In this document: one piece after another, positions 36,926 through 45,513 of the stretch
Position numbering within the stretch: position 1 is the stretch's first letter
Layout: every line of letters starts with the position of its first letter
NCBI GenBank assembly: GCA_017468085.1
Contig: JAFUJR010000037.1
Location: 1-64,000, forward strand
From: Clostridia bacterium
GTDB taxonomy: Bacteria; Bacillota; Clostridia; Christensenellales; Borkfalkiaceae
DNA: 64,000 bases
Reading direction: 5' to 3'
The notes under the pieces: model-generated
Database searches by the model: none
Told to the model about the DNA's origin: nothing
Seen by the model: the letters and a program-made list of their open reading frames with translations, nothing else
Made by a program: the position numbers and the translations under genes

Positions 36926-38302
36926 ATGAGTCAATTATCCTACAAGAGAACCAACGTGTACGAGGTAGCAGACGAAAAGCTCATGAAAGAGATTTTCGAC
37001 TATGCCGAGGGTTATAAGACCTTCCTCGACGAAGGCAAAACCGAACGCGAAGCATGCGCGTACGCAGTAGAAGCGGCAAAAAAAGCAGGCTATAAGCCTT
37101 TTGAGTTTGGCATGAAGCTCAAAGCGGGCGACAAGGTTTACTACAACAACCGCGGCAAAAATCTTTACCTTCTCAAAATCGGTACGGCTGACGTGGCGAA
37201 AGACGGCGTGCGTATCATCGCGTCCCACATCGACAGCCCCAGATTGGACTTGAAGCAAGTGCCCATCTACGAATCGGAGGGTATCGCGTTTGGCAAAACG
37301 CACTACTACGGCGGCGTTCGTAAATATCAATGGACGGCTATCCCTCTCGCCTTGCACGGCGTAGTTGCCCTTAAAGACGGTTCCGTTCTCAACGTAAAGG
37401 TGGGCGAGGACGAAAACGATCCCATCTTCTACGTAAGCGACTTGCTCCCGCACTTGGCGGCGAAACAGAACGTGCGTCCCCTTGGCGAAGCAATCGGCGG
37501 CGAAGACCTTAACATTTGGTTTGGCAACGTCCCTTACACGGCGGCAGAGGACGACAAGGACAAGACGGTCAAAGAGAATCTTCTTCGTATCCTCAACGAA
37601 AAATACGGCATGGACGAAGCGGATTTCCTCTCCGCAGAGCTTTCCCTCGTGCCTGCGTTTAAGGCAAAGGACGTCGGCTTTGACCGTGGTCTTATCGGCG
37701 CTTACGGCCACGACGACAGAGTTTGCTCCTACCCTGCATACACCGCGCTTTTCGACGAACCCTCCAACGAACATACCGTTATGGTCATTTTGGCGGACAA
37801 GGAAGAAATCGGCAGCGAGGGTACGACGGGCTTGCAATGCGCGTTGTTTGCCGACTTGATTGACGAAATCGCAACCTCTTTCGGCGTAAGCTCCGCGGCG
37901 ATCCGCGCGAAGTCCATGTGCCTTTCCGCGGACGTTAACGCAGGCTTCGACCCCAACTTCCCCGACGTTTGCGAAAAACATAACTCCGCGTATATCTCCC
38001 ACGGCGCAGGCGTAACCAAATTCACGGGTTCGAGAGGTAAGAGCGGTTCTAACGACGCAGACGCAGAATTCATCGGCTACCTCCGCAAGCTGTTCGACGA
38101 CAACGGCGTGATTTGGCAGACGGGCGAGCTTGGCAAAGTGGACCAAGGCGGCGGCGGTACGGTTGCAAAGTACATCGCAAACATGAACGTCAGCACCATC
38201 GACATCGGCGTGCCCGTAATTTCCATGCACGCGCCTTACGAAGTCGTTTCCAAGGCGGACTTGTACGAAAATTATCTTGCTTTCCGCGCGTTCATTAAAT
38301 AA
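36926..38302 (+). CDS. M18 family aminopeptidase (first copy)
   Basis: A 458-residue cytoplasmic zinc aminopeptidase of family M18, which removes N-terminal, often acidic, residues from peptides. Metal and catalytic motifs are IIASHIDSPRLDL, GHDDRVCSY, LADKEEIGSEGTTG and SMHAPYEVVSKADLY. Length is typical of the longer M18 branch (ApeA type). It starts behind AAAGGAG and ends at a strong terminator. A second, more distant M18 gene converges on it. The imported peptides of the opp system could be substrates, but that is an inference. Confidence 0.93.
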   Translation: MSQLSYKRTNVYEVADEKLMKEIFDYAEGYKTFLDEGKTEREACAYAVEAAKKAGYKPFEFGMKLKAGDKVYYNNRGKNLYLLKIGTADVAKDGVRIIASHIDSPRLDLKQVPIYESEGIAFGKTHYYGGVRKYQWTAIPLALHGVVALKDGSVLNVKVGEDENDPIFYVSDLLPHLAAKQNVRPLGEAIGGEDLNIWFGNVPYTAAEDDKDKTVKENLLRILNEKYGMDEADFLSAELSLVPAFKAKDVGFDRGLIGAYGHDDRVCSYPAYTALFDEPSNEHTVMVILADKEEIGSEGTTGLQCALFADLIDEIATSFGVSSAAIRAKSMCLSADVNAGFDPNFPDVCEKHNSAYISHGAGVTKFTGSRGKSGSNDADAEFIGYLRKLFDDNGVIWQTGELGKVDQGGGGTVAKYIANMNVSTIDIGVPVISMHAPYEVVSKADLYENYLAFRAFIK

Positions 38303-38321
38303 GATTTTTATAGTAAACGGA

Positions 38322-38353
38322 AAAAGCGTTCCGCACGAAGCGGAACGCTTTTC
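38322..38353 (+). terminator. Intrinsic terminator after the first M18 gene
   Basis: AAAAGCGTTCCG pairs with CGGAACGCTTTT around seven bases. Confidence 0.88.
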
Positions 38354-38438
38354 ATGTATTTTAGCCGTAATTAAGGCATTTTGCACGCAGTATTTTTGTC
38401 ATACAGACCAAGCGAAGTGCGCGGCGCATATTTAAAAA

Positions 38439-39722
38439 TTATTCTACGTACACGTTTTCGTCGTTAAATTTCAACGTCGTCGCAAAGAACGCCGACAGAC
38501 CCTTCGTCATAACCTCGTAATCGGCAATCGCAATACTTTCACACGCGGAATGCATCGCAAGCTGCGCAATACCAACGTCCGCGCCCGGCATACTTACGTG
38601 CCGCGTTACCAACGCGCCGAGCGTACTGCCGCTTCTTGCGTCCGAACGGTTGAAAAAACTTTGATGAGGCACGTCCGCGTTTTCAAAAACCGTCTTTAAC
38701 ACAGCGGACGAAAGGGCGTCCGTTACGTACGCCTTACCCGCATGCGATTTAATGACGATCCCGCCGCCAAGTTTGGGCGCGTTCGTCGGATCGGCTTTTT
38801 CGGGATGGTTGGGATGTGCGGCGTGCGCGTTATCCGCCGAAAGGAGGAAAGAACCGGCAATCGCCTTATAAAATTCGTTGTCGTCAAAACGGAGGGCATA
38901 CGCTATGCGGCGGAGGGTCGTTTCCAAAAAGTCCCCGTCCGCGCCCTGCGGCGAAAGACTGCCGATCTCTTCGTTGTCCATCACGGCAAGCGTGCAGATA
39001 CCGCTCGTTTCCGTTGCGGAAAGCAAAGCCTGCAAGCCGGCAAAAGTGCAAGCCAAATTGTCGATGCGCGGCGCGGCTAAAAACTCGTTATTTACCCCAA
39101 ACCGATAGGGCATGTCTGCGTTGACGAGGAATAAATCGTAAGAAAGCGCCTTTTCGCCAACCACCTTTTTTATCACGTCCTCGGCGGTAAACTGCTCGTT
39201 CAACAACGCGCAGAGGGGCTGTAAATCTACCTGCGCATTGACGGCAAATTTTTCGTTTACCTCACGGTTTTGATGTACGGCAACGGAGGGAATTTGCACG
39301 TTGAAAGGGGAAACCACGGTTTCCGCGTGCAGGCTTCTGCCGCCCCCGCGGACGACCCGCCCCGCAATTTTCAGCGGACGGTCAAAGAAGGAATACCAAA
39401 TCCCGCCGCCGTATTTTTCCACGTTTAGCGTCGCGCAATCACCCGCCTTTTTCACGACGGGATTTTCCTTTAATTTAAGCGCAGGCGAATCGGTATGCGT
39501 CGCAACGATTTTGTAGGCAAATTCGTCCAACGCGCCGACGGTAAACGCAATCAGGCTGCTACCGCCCCGCATAACGAAATATTTCCCGCCCTCGCCAAGC
39601 GACCAATCACGGTTTTCAAAAAGCTGAACGAACCCGTTTTCTTCCAATGCCTGTTTTACGTTTTCACAGGCGTGGTAAGCGGTGTAAGACTGTTCTAAAA
39701 AGTTTATCAAATTTTCAGGCAT
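38439..39722 (-). CDS. M18 family aminopeptidase (second copy)
   Basis: A 427-residue M18 aminopeptidase of the shorter DAP/PepC-like branch. Motifs are VATHTDSPALKLKENP, RIDNLACTFAG, VMDNEEIGSLSPQGA and SMPGADVGIAQLAMHSACES near the end. It differs clearly from the M18 protein encoded at 36926 (only the motifs align), so it is a paralogue or separate acquisition rather than a recent duplicate. ATG 39722 follows GAGG. It has its own promoter and is divergent from the MarR gene. Confidence 0.93.
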   Translation of the reverse strand: MPENLINFLEQSYTAYHACENVKQALEENGFVQLFENRDWSLGEGGKYFVMRGGSSLIAFTVGALDEFAYKIVATHTDSPALKLKENPVVKKAGDCATLNVEKYGGGIWYSFFDRPLKIAGRVVRGGGRSLHAETVVSPFNVQIPSVAVHQNREVNEKFAVNAQVDLQPLCALLNEQFTAEDVIKKVVGEKALSYDLFLVNADMPYRFGVNNEFLAAPRIDNLACTFAGLQALLSATETSGICTLAVMDNEEIGSLSPQGADGDFLETTLRRIAYALRFDDNEFYKAIAGSFLLSADNAHAAHPNHPEKADPTNAPKLGGGIVIKSHAGKAYVTDALSSAVLKTVFENADVPHQSFFNRSDARSGSTLGALVTRHVSMPGADVGIAQLAMHSACESIAIADYEVMTKGLSAFFATTLKFNDENVYVE

Positions 39723-39754
39723 AGACGAACCTCACTCACAAATTTTCACTCATT

Positions 39755-39783
39755 ATTGTATCATCTTTCCCTTTATTTGACAA
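39755..39783 (-). promoter_or_regulatory. Sigma-A promoter of the second M18 gene
   Basis: On the minus strand TTGTCA (39778-39783), 17 bases, TACAAT (39755-39760). Confidence 0.78.
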
Positions 39784-39944
39784 GTCTTTCCACAAAAAAA
39801 ACGATATTTTCACCGTCTACAACTAAAAAAAGTTAAATAAATTAGAAAAAATTTGCATGCTTGTCAAATTTTTTAACAAAAATTTAATATACTTTTCACA
39901 ATCTAATGTTATAATATAAACAAAATCAGTATATGAGGTAAAAT

Positions 39945-40427
39945 ATGGAAACGAAAAAGAGTGTAAAAAAACTTAGCGCGGACGAAAAACATTTGCAAAT
40001 GCTTTACGAGTTGAGCAAAAGAAGGGAGGTTCTTACAATTGGAACGAAAAACAACCACTTTAAAGACACAGAGCTCCGTCTTCTCGCCGAAATCGTGCAA
40101 GCAAACAACAAGGGCGAACGTTTGATTTCCACACAGCTTGCCGACAGACTTGGTATTACGCGCTCCGCTATTTCCCAAATCGTCAACCGCTTGGAAGAAA
40201 ACGGGATCGTAAACCGCGTTCCCGACGCCGTCGACAGAAAAATCGCGTACATAGAGCTCACAGACGAAACCTTCGCGCTCTATAAAAAGGATTGGGCTTA
40301 CTGCCAGAAATTCTTCGGCAAACTCATCAAAAAATTTGGGAGAGATAGATTTTATGAAATGTGCGCTTTGACCAACGAGTTTATCGATTTGGTACAAGAA
40401 GAGAAAACCGCGCTTTCTAAAAAATAA
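39945..40427 (+). CDS. MarR-family transcription regulator
   Basis: A 160-residue winged-helix protein. The recognition region is ISTQLADRLGITRSAISQIV followed by the wing NGIVNRVPDAVDRKIAYIEL, as in MarR proteins, with helical dimer parts at both ends. It starts behind AGGT, and a TATAAT lies near 39910. It is divergent from the second M18 gene and separated by a terminator from the small DUF378 gene, so its target may be itself or the M18 gene. The ligand is unknown. Confidence 0.88.
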   Translation: METKKSVKKLSADEKHLQMLYELSKRREVLTIGTKNNHFKDTELRLLAEIVQANNKGERLISTQLADRLGITRSAISQIVNRLEENGIVNRVPDAVDRKIAYIELTDETFALYKKDWAYCQKFFGKLIKKFGRDRFYEMCALTNEFIDLVQEEKTALSKK

Positions 40428-40445
40428 GAATATACAAAACGGAGA

Positions 40446-40472
40446 AAAACAGTCGCTATGCGGCTGTTTTTT
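40446..40472 (+). terminator. Intrinsic terminator of the marR-like gene
   Basis: ACAGTCGC and GCGGCTGT pair around TAT and are followed by a T run. Confidence 0.85.
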
Positions 40473-40522
40473 GTATAAAAGCGGAATATTCGCGCATAAT
40501 GGGAGTAGGAGGAACGAATTTT

Positions 40523-40750
40523 ATGCGTATTGTAAACATTATTGCTTATATTTTGGTGATTGTCGGCGCGGTAAATTGGGGTTTGTTCGGCTTGTTCGAT
40601 TTCAACCTCGTATCCACGATTTTTTCGGGCGCGCGTGCCGTCGGTTCGATTATCGTTTACACCATTATCGCAATCGCGGCGCTTTGGCTCATTCTTTCGC
40701 CCTTCATCACGGGCGGCGTGCTTTTGTTTAGAAAGAAGCGCGCAGATTGA
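40523..40750 (+). CDS. Small DUF378 membrane protein
   Basis: A 75-residue protein with two membrane helices and the DUF378 signature: IAYILVIVGAVNWGLFGLFDFNLV and SIIVYTIIAIAALWLI, ending in a basic tail. Members of the family are common and of unknown function. I chose ATG 40523 because AGGAGG lies nine or more bases upstream; earlier codons are inside that ribosome site. Confidence 0.85.
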   Translation: MRIVNIIAYILVIVGAVNWGLFGLFDFNLVSTIFSGARAVGSIIVYTIIAIAALWLILSPFITGGVLLFRKKRAD

Positions 40751-40775
40751 TCCGCATTATAAGCAACGAAAAAAT

Positions 40776-40812
40776 AAAAACGCGTACTTGCGTAGGCAAG
40801 CGCGCGTTTTTT
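40776..40812. terminator. Terminator between the DUF378 gene and the YegP-domain gene
   Basis: AAAACGCG pairs with CGCGTTTT, with an inner CTTGC/GCAAG stem. T runs on both strands suggest it serves both converging genes. Confidence 0.85.
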
Positions 40813-40831
40813 ATTTGGCTAAATTGCATTT

Positions 40832-42223
40832 TTAGTTTTTCTTTATCTTTTCACTCGTCAACACGGGCGAACTAAACGCAAACCGCTTCACCGATTCTAC
40901 GGCGTTTTGGCAACGTTTTCTCGTCTGATAATGCTCCCCAAGGCACAAAAGCTGCCCGTTTCCGTTCAAAAGTTTGTAAATATAATCGCCGCGTTTGGTC
41001 AATACGATACGGAAATTCCCCGCCGAGATATTTTTCTTGTGCGTTTCAATGCCGTTCACCGCGCCGATATAAGAGGAATATTCCTCACTCGAAAGCAACT
41101 TTTCTCCGTTGTTTGCAAGCAAATCGAAATAATACACCGTTTCTCCGTCCGCGTCCGTATTGCCGGAAATAATCCATTTTCCCATACAACCGTCGGGTAA
41201 CGCCGCGACGGGCGTATCTTCTTCGGGAGGCAATTTGATGAATAACTCTCTCGTGTTTTCGTCCAAAACAGCCGTTTCCGCAAACCGTTTTGCAGATTCA
41301 AGCGCCTTTTCGCAACGCGCTTTGCTCGGATAATTTTCGCCCGTGCAAAGCAAGGTGTTTTTGCCGTTCAAAAGTTTGAAGATATAATGTCCTTTTTTCG
41401 AGAGGGTGATACGGAAATTGCCCGCCAAAATATTCTTTTTATGCGTTTCAATGCCGCGTACCGCACCTGCGTAGGAGGTGTATTCTTCACTCGAAAGCAG
41501 CTTCTCGCCGTTGGAGGCGTGCAACTCGAAGAAGTACAGATCTTCATTTTTATTCTCGTCGTTTTCCTCGTCGGTAACGACGTGGAAAATCACCCATTTT
41601 CCCGTGTATTTCTTTTGCTTAGCTTCTCCGTTTTTGGGCTCTGCCACAACCGAACGCTCCGCGGGTTCCGCCTCTGCTTGCACAGCCGAATTTTTCAATT
41701 CGACGGGGGCAGGTGCGGGTTGAATAGGCGTTTCGCTTATCTTTTCTTCCGTTTTAGTCGTCGCTTCCACGACGGGCGCAGGCTCTGCAACGGGTACGCT
41801 TTCCGTGGGTTGCGTTTCCGCAACGGGCGCTGTTTCTTCCACGACGGGCGCAGGCTCTGCAACGAGCGCGCTTTCCGTGGGTTGCGTAGCTTCCGTAGTA
41901 GGCTGAGCGGGTTCTTCCTGAATGGGAGCGGATTCCGCTACGGGCGCGGGCGTTTCTGCCGCTTGTTCCGCTTCTTTTGCTTCTGCTTCTGCCTTCGCTT
42001 TTGCTTCTTCTTCCGCTTTTAATCTTGCTTGCTCCGCTTCCCAAGCCGCCTTTTTCTTCTTTCGATGGGCGGCTACGCAGGGGATCGCAATCGCCAACCC
42101 GATCAGGGCAAGGCAAAGCGCGGCGGCAATCACCGCCAAGGCGGGGTTTTCCACGCAATAATCCCAACATACGCGGACAGCCTTTTGTATAAAAGAAGTT
42201 ACGCTCAACAAATTATACAGCAC
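40832..42223 (-). CDS. Membrane-anchored protein with two YegP (DUF1508) domains
   Basis: A 463-residue protein. Residues about 20-60 hold a membrane helix (NPALAVIAAALCLALIGLAI), followed by a highly charged Ala/Glu/Lys helix, then a long low-complexity Pro/Ala/Glu/Thr linker (EPAPVVEETAPVAETQPTES type). Two DUF1508 domains follow, each with FELHASNGEKLLSSEEYTSY or a close variant, GIETHKKNI and GNFRI. The tandem domains are clearly duplicated. The start is the GTG at 42223, directly behind AAGGAGAG; the GTG at 42241 lies upstream of that site. DUF1508 is poorly understood. Confidence 0.85.
   Translation of the reverse strand: MLYNLLSVTSFIQKAVRVCWDYCVENPALAVIAAALCLALIGLAIAIPCVAAHRKKKKAAWEAEQARLKAEEEAKAKAEAEAKEAEQAAETPAPVAESAPIQEEPAQPTTEATQPTESALVAEPAPVVEETAPVAETQPTESVPVAEPAPVVEATTKTEEKISETPIQPAPAPVELKNSAVQAEAEPAERSVVAEPKNGEAKQKKYTGKWVIFHVVTDEENDENKNEDLYFFELHASNGEKLLSSEEYTSYAGAVRGIETHKKNILAGNFRITLSKKGHYIFKLLNGKNTLLCTGENYPSKARCEKALESAKRFAETAVLDENTRELFIKLPPEEDTPVAALPDGCMGKWIISGNTDADGETVYYFDLLANNGEKLLSSEEYSSYIGAVNGIETHKKNISAGNFRIVLTKRGDYIYKLLNGNGQLLCLGEHYQTRKRCQNAVESVKRFAFSSPVLTSEKIKKN
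41705..41726 (+). repeat. Dispersed repeat variant in the YegP-domain gene
   Basis: GGGGGCAGGTGCGGGTTGAA, on the strand opposite to the gene, where it encodes part of the Pro/Ala linker. Two bases differ from the core. Confidence 0.5.
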
Positions 42224-42350
42224 AATTCTCTCCTTTTTCACGCGCTGTGGCGCAACGCCACTTTAAACGCAAGTTACGTGTATATTTTAATACAAAAAGC
42301 CGAAAAAGTCAAGTTAAAGCAAAAAAAATTCCCCCACTTTTCTAAAAAAA

Positions 42351-42379
42351 TTGACAATGCGTGTAAAATCGTTTACAAT
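42351..42379 (+). promoter_or_regulatory. Sigma-A promoter of the flavoprotein pair
   Basis: TTGACA (42351-42356), 17 bases, TACAAT (42374-42379). Confidence 0.82.
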
Positions 42380-42400
42380 AGTAACGTAGGAGGTAAGGAA

Positions 42401-43624
42401 ATGTCTAAAATTGCAATTATCGGCGGCGGCGCAGCGGGCTTGATGCTTGCCGCAAACTTATGCTTAGATCGCGTAGACCACGAAATCGTCGTTTTTGAAC
42501 GCGGCGAACGGGTGGGACGCAAACTTTCCGCTACGGGCAACGGACAAGGGAATATCACTAACCTCCACGTGAAAGACGGGGGATATTTTTCCTCCGAGCC
42601 TGCCGCCGCGGCGCGTGCAAAAGAGATAGTTCGCGCCTATGACAATACCAAACTCCAAGCCTTTTTCGAAAAACTGGGAATTATTCTAACGGCAGACGAT
42701 AGGGGCAGAGTATATCCTGCTAGCCGACAAGCCTCCTCCCTCACCGACGGATTGCGTTATTATATCCAGCACAAAGGGATAAAAACGTGTACGGGCAGTC
42801 TTGTTACGGGCATAGAAAAGAGGAACGAAGGTTTTTCTATCCGTTACAAAAAGGACGGCGATTCGAATGACTGTTACGACTACGCCGATATCGTCGTATT
42901 ATGCACGGGAGGCAACGCGGCAAAGAATTTCGGCACGGACGGCTCGGGTTATCCTTTGGCAAAGTCGTTCGGACACACCGTTACTCCGTTGCAGCCCTCC
43001 CTCGTCCAACTCAAAACGAACGCCGACCACATTAAAACGCTGAAAGGTATACGCGTAAACGACGGCGTTTTGACGGCGCGTACGCCCCGCGGCGAACACG
43101 CGTTGCAGGGGGATATTATCTTCACCGACTACGGCGTTTCGGGGGACGCGGTTTTCCGTATGTCCGCGTTTATCGTCGACCAAATTCCAAGCGGTAAGGT
43201 GGAGCTTTGTATCGACTTTTTGCGGAGCACGGACGAAAAAACGGTGCTTTCCCTTTTAAAAGCCAAGCAAAACACCTATCCGAACATGGAGAAAACGGAG
43301 TTGCTGTTCGGCGTTGTCAACAATCAAATCGGCAGGGCGGTTATGCGCCGCGCGGGAGGAGATTTGACGAAGGCGGCAAGTCTTGTAAAGCGTTTTACCC
43401 TGACGGTTACGGGTAGCTTGGGCTTTGATTACGCGCAGGTTACCAAAGGGGGGATACCTCTTTCCGAAACGGACGAAGATCTGCAAAGCCGCTTGGCGGA
43501 AGGCTTGTATTTTACGGGCGAAATTCTGGACGTAGACGGGGAATGCGGCGGCTATAATTTGCAGTGGGCGTTTTCGTCCGCTTGCACCGTCGCGGCGGCG
43601 ATTGACAAAAAATATACAAAATAA
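42401..43624 (+). CDS. HI0933-like NAD(P)/FAD-dependent oxidoreductase
   Basis: A 407-residue flavoprotein of the HI0933/BaiN-type family. The FAD loop is IIGGGAAGLMLAANLC, followed by GERVGRKLSATGNGQGNITN and, near the end, VTKGGIPLSE and GEILDVDGECGGYNLQWAFSSA. Physiological substrates are mostly unknown; one relative (BaiN) acts on bile-acid intermediates, but this alone is no evidence for that here. I chose ATG 42401, as AGGAGG lies just upstream; codons further up are in the divergent gene's region. The second flavoprotein gene follows after 11 bases. Confidence 0.9.
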   Translation: MSKIAIIGGGAAGLMLAANLCLDRVDHEIVVFERGERVGRKLSATGNGQGNITNLHVKDGGYFSSEPAAAARAKEIVRAYDNTKLQAFFEKLGIILTADDRGRVYPASRQASSLTDGLRYYIQHKGIKTCTGSLVTGIEKRNEGFSIRYKKDGDSNDCYDYADIVVLCTGGNAAKNFGTDGSGYPLAKSFGHTVTPLQPSLVQLKTNADHIKTLKGIRVNDGVLTARTPRGEHALQGDIIFTDYGVSGDAVFRMSAFIVDQIPSGKVELCIDFLRSTDEKTVLSLLKAKQNTYPNMEKTELLFGVVNNQIGRAVMRRAGGDLTKAASLVKRFTLTVTGSLGFDYAQVTKGGIPLSETDEDLQSRLAEGLYFTGEILDVDGECGGYNLQWAFSSACTVAAAIDKKYTK

Positions 43625-43625
43625 C

Positions 43626-43644
43626 GGGGGCAGGTATGCGTTTA
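43626..43644 (+). repeat. Dispersed repeat copy at the start of the second flavoprotein gene
   Basis: GGGGGCAGGTATGCGTTTA; the ATG within it is the gene's start codon and the G-rich part its ribosome site. Confidence 0.65.
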
Positions 43645-45216
43645 CTCACCATTTCCGACGTAAAATTACCCGTCGGCACAAACGAAAAACAGCTCCTTGC
43701 CATCGCGCGGAAAAAACTTGGCGCGCAACCCGTGCATTTCGTTATTAAGAAAAAATCTTTGGACGCGCGCGATAAAAACAATATCCGCTATATCTATACG
43801 ATAGAATGCGCCGACGCGCCCCAACCCAAAACGGAAACGGCTTACGCTCAACTCCCCAAGGCGAAACAGCCCGGGGAAAGGGTGCTTATCGTGGGCGGCG
43901 GCCCTGCGGGCTTGTTCTGCGCCATTCGCTTGATTGACCGCGGTATCCAACCTATCCTTATCGAACGGGGCGGCAGCGTAGAGGAGCGCGAGGCGAAAAT
44001 CAACGCCTTTTTCACCGCCAAGCTATTGGATACGCAGACGAATATCCAATTCGGTGAGGGAGGTGCGGGCACGTTTTCGGACGGAAAGCTCAACACCCAA
44101 ACGCACAGCCCTTTGAACAAAGAGGTACTTAGCGTCTTCGTCCGCTTTGGCGCGCCAGAGGAAATATTGTATTTATCTAAGCCGCATATCGGCAGCGATA
44201 ACTTAAAAAAGGTCGTCAAAAACATGCGCGAATATATCTTAGCGCAGGGCGGCGAGGTGCATTTTAACACCCGTTTGGAGGATATCGTCGTCCAAGACGG
44301 AAAACTCACGCACGCCGTCGTTCGTAAACTCAACGCATACATGGGTGGGGGTAATCCCGAAAAAATACCCGTTTCCGCGCTCATTCTTGCCATTGGGCAT
44401 AGCGCAAGGGATACTTTTGAAAAATTGCTTAGCAAAGGGGTGACAATGCACGCCAAAAACTTTGCAGTCGGCGTGCGTATCGAGCATTTGCAAAGCAAAA
44501 TCGGCATGGCGCAGTACGGAAAGGCGTACACCCGGCTTCCCCCTGCGGATTACAAGCTCGTTTCCCACGCAAAGGACAGGGCGGCGTTCACCTTTTGTAT
44601 GTGTCCGGGCGGGTACGTCATGCCCTCGGCAAGCGAGGAGGGCGGCGTTGTTACCAACGGTATGAGCAATTACGCGCGCGACGGTGAAAACGCCAACAGC
44701 GCCCTTATCGTGCAGGTTACGCAAGCGGATTTCGGCACGGACGCGCCCCTTGGCGGCGTGGAATTTCAGCGCAAATTAGAGCGTGCGGCTTACCGTGCGG
44801 GCGGCGAAACGTACGCCGCGCCCACCCAACTTGTCGGCGATTTTATGCAGAACAGAACGAGTACCCGTTTCGGCGAAGTGCAACCCACCTATGCGGCGGG
44901 TACGGCGTTTGCCAACCTCCGCGAAGTCCTTCCGCAGGCGGTTACCGAAACTCTGCAATTTGCGTTGACGGATATGGATAAAAAGCTCCGCGGCTTTGCG
45001 GCAAGCGAGGCAATTTTGACGGCGGTGGAAAGCCGAACCAGTTCCCCCGTCCGTATCGAGCGAGACGAAACCTTGCAATCGGTCAGTATAAAAGGCTTGT
45101 ATCCCTGCGGCGAGGGAGCGGGTTATGCGGGCGGTATCACGTCCTCTGCGGCAGACGGACTTCGCGTTGCCGAGGCGATATTTGCCCGCTTCAGTGAAAG
45201 CGGCGATAATAATTAA
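43636..45216 (+). CDS. FAD-dependent dehydrogenase (COG2509 type)
   Basis: A 526-residue protein with an N-terminal domain of about 85 residues typical of COG2509 proteins and then an FAD-binding fold (VLIVGGGPAGLFCAIRLIDRG). Further blocks are FGEGGAGTFSDGKLNTQTHS, FTFCMCPGGYVMPSASEEGG and a C-terminal GAGYAGGITSSAADG. The family is widespread and not biochemically defined. It is cotranscribed with the HI0933-like gene. Its start codon lies inside a copy of the dispersed repeat. Confidence 0.9.
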   Translation: MRLLTISDVKLPVGTNEKQLLAIARKKLGAQPVHFVIKKKSLDARDKNNIRYIYTIECADAPQPKTETAYAQLPKAKQPGERVLIVGGGPAGLFCAIRLIDRGIQPILIERGGSVEEREAKINAFFTAKLLDTQTNIQFGEGGAGTFSDGKLNTQTHSPLNKEVLSVFVRFGAPEEILYLSKPHIGSDNLKKVVKNMREYILAQGGEVHFNTRLEDIVVQDGKLTHAVVRKLNAYMGGGNPEKIPVSALILAIGHSARDTFEKLLSKGVTMHAKNFAVGVRIEHLQSKIGMAQYGKAYTRLPPADYKLVSHAKDRAAFTFCMCPGGYVMPSASEEGGVVTNGMSNYARDGENANSALIVQVTQADFGTDAPLGGVEFQRKLERAAYRAGGETYAAPTQLVGDFMQNRTSTRFGEVQPTYAAGTAFANLREVLPQAVTETLQFALTDMDKKLRGFAASEAILTAVESRTSSPVRIERDETLQSVSIKGLYPCGEGAGYAGGITSSAADGLRVAEAIFARFSESGDNN

Positions 45217-45240
45217 CATTTTTTGTTAGTAATTATAATA

Positions 45241-45294
45241 TTCACAAAACTATCACATAGTTTTCACAATATTATCACAAACTAAAATTAAAAT
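45241..45294 (+). promoter_or_regulatory. Four TCACA boxes with 11-base period before a -10 element
   Basis: TCACA begins at 45242, 45253, 45264 and 45275, exactly 11 bases apart; as hexamers they read TTCACA, ATCACA, TTCACA, ATCACA with five-base gaps. A TAAAAT follows at 45289-45294. The layout (four hexamers on one face of DNA, ending about eight bases before a -10) is that of activator sites of PhoB/OmpR-type regulators; Bacillus PhoP boxes are TT[ACT]ACA-like with about five-base gaps. Confidence 0.6.
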
Positions 45295-45300
45295 TAAAGG

Positions 45301-45490
45301 TGCGAAAGAAGAAAAAAGCTTTTGTGTAAGGGAGATAACCGCTCGTATTTGGGCGGCAATGGAAGGGCGGAAAAGTTTTTCCAATTGCAATAAGGTTATC
45401 GCTACAATTTAATCCAACTATACTAACTTTTTTCATATTCTCTCACTAAATGGTATGCGGCACGCGTGTTTACGCGTGCCGCATATCATT
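45301..45490 (+). ncRNA. Candidate structured RNA with a three-way junction
   Basis: The gap between two converging genes contains a foldable segment. GATAACC (45334-45340) pairs perfectly with GGTTATC (45394-45400) and encloses GCTC/GGGC (45341-45354) and CAATGGAA/TTCCAATTG (45357-45387, one bulge). A strong hairpin ATGCGGCACGCGTG/CACGCGTGCCGCAT-like follows at about 45454-45486 without a T run. No ribosome-site-linked ORF of note is present. It does not match a riboswitch class known to me. Confidence 0.42.
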
Positions 45491-45513
45491 TATACCGTTA
45501 TCGTTTAACGTTA

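Noticed and set aside
45241-45280. TCACA repeats as DnaA boxes of a replication origin
   Set aside because: They lack a base of the TTATCCACA box, are strictly 11 bases apart, and no dnaA or dnaN is near.
45359-45415. 17-codon ORF inside the structured RNA
   Set aside because: No ribosome site at workable spacing, and the bases are better explained by pairing.
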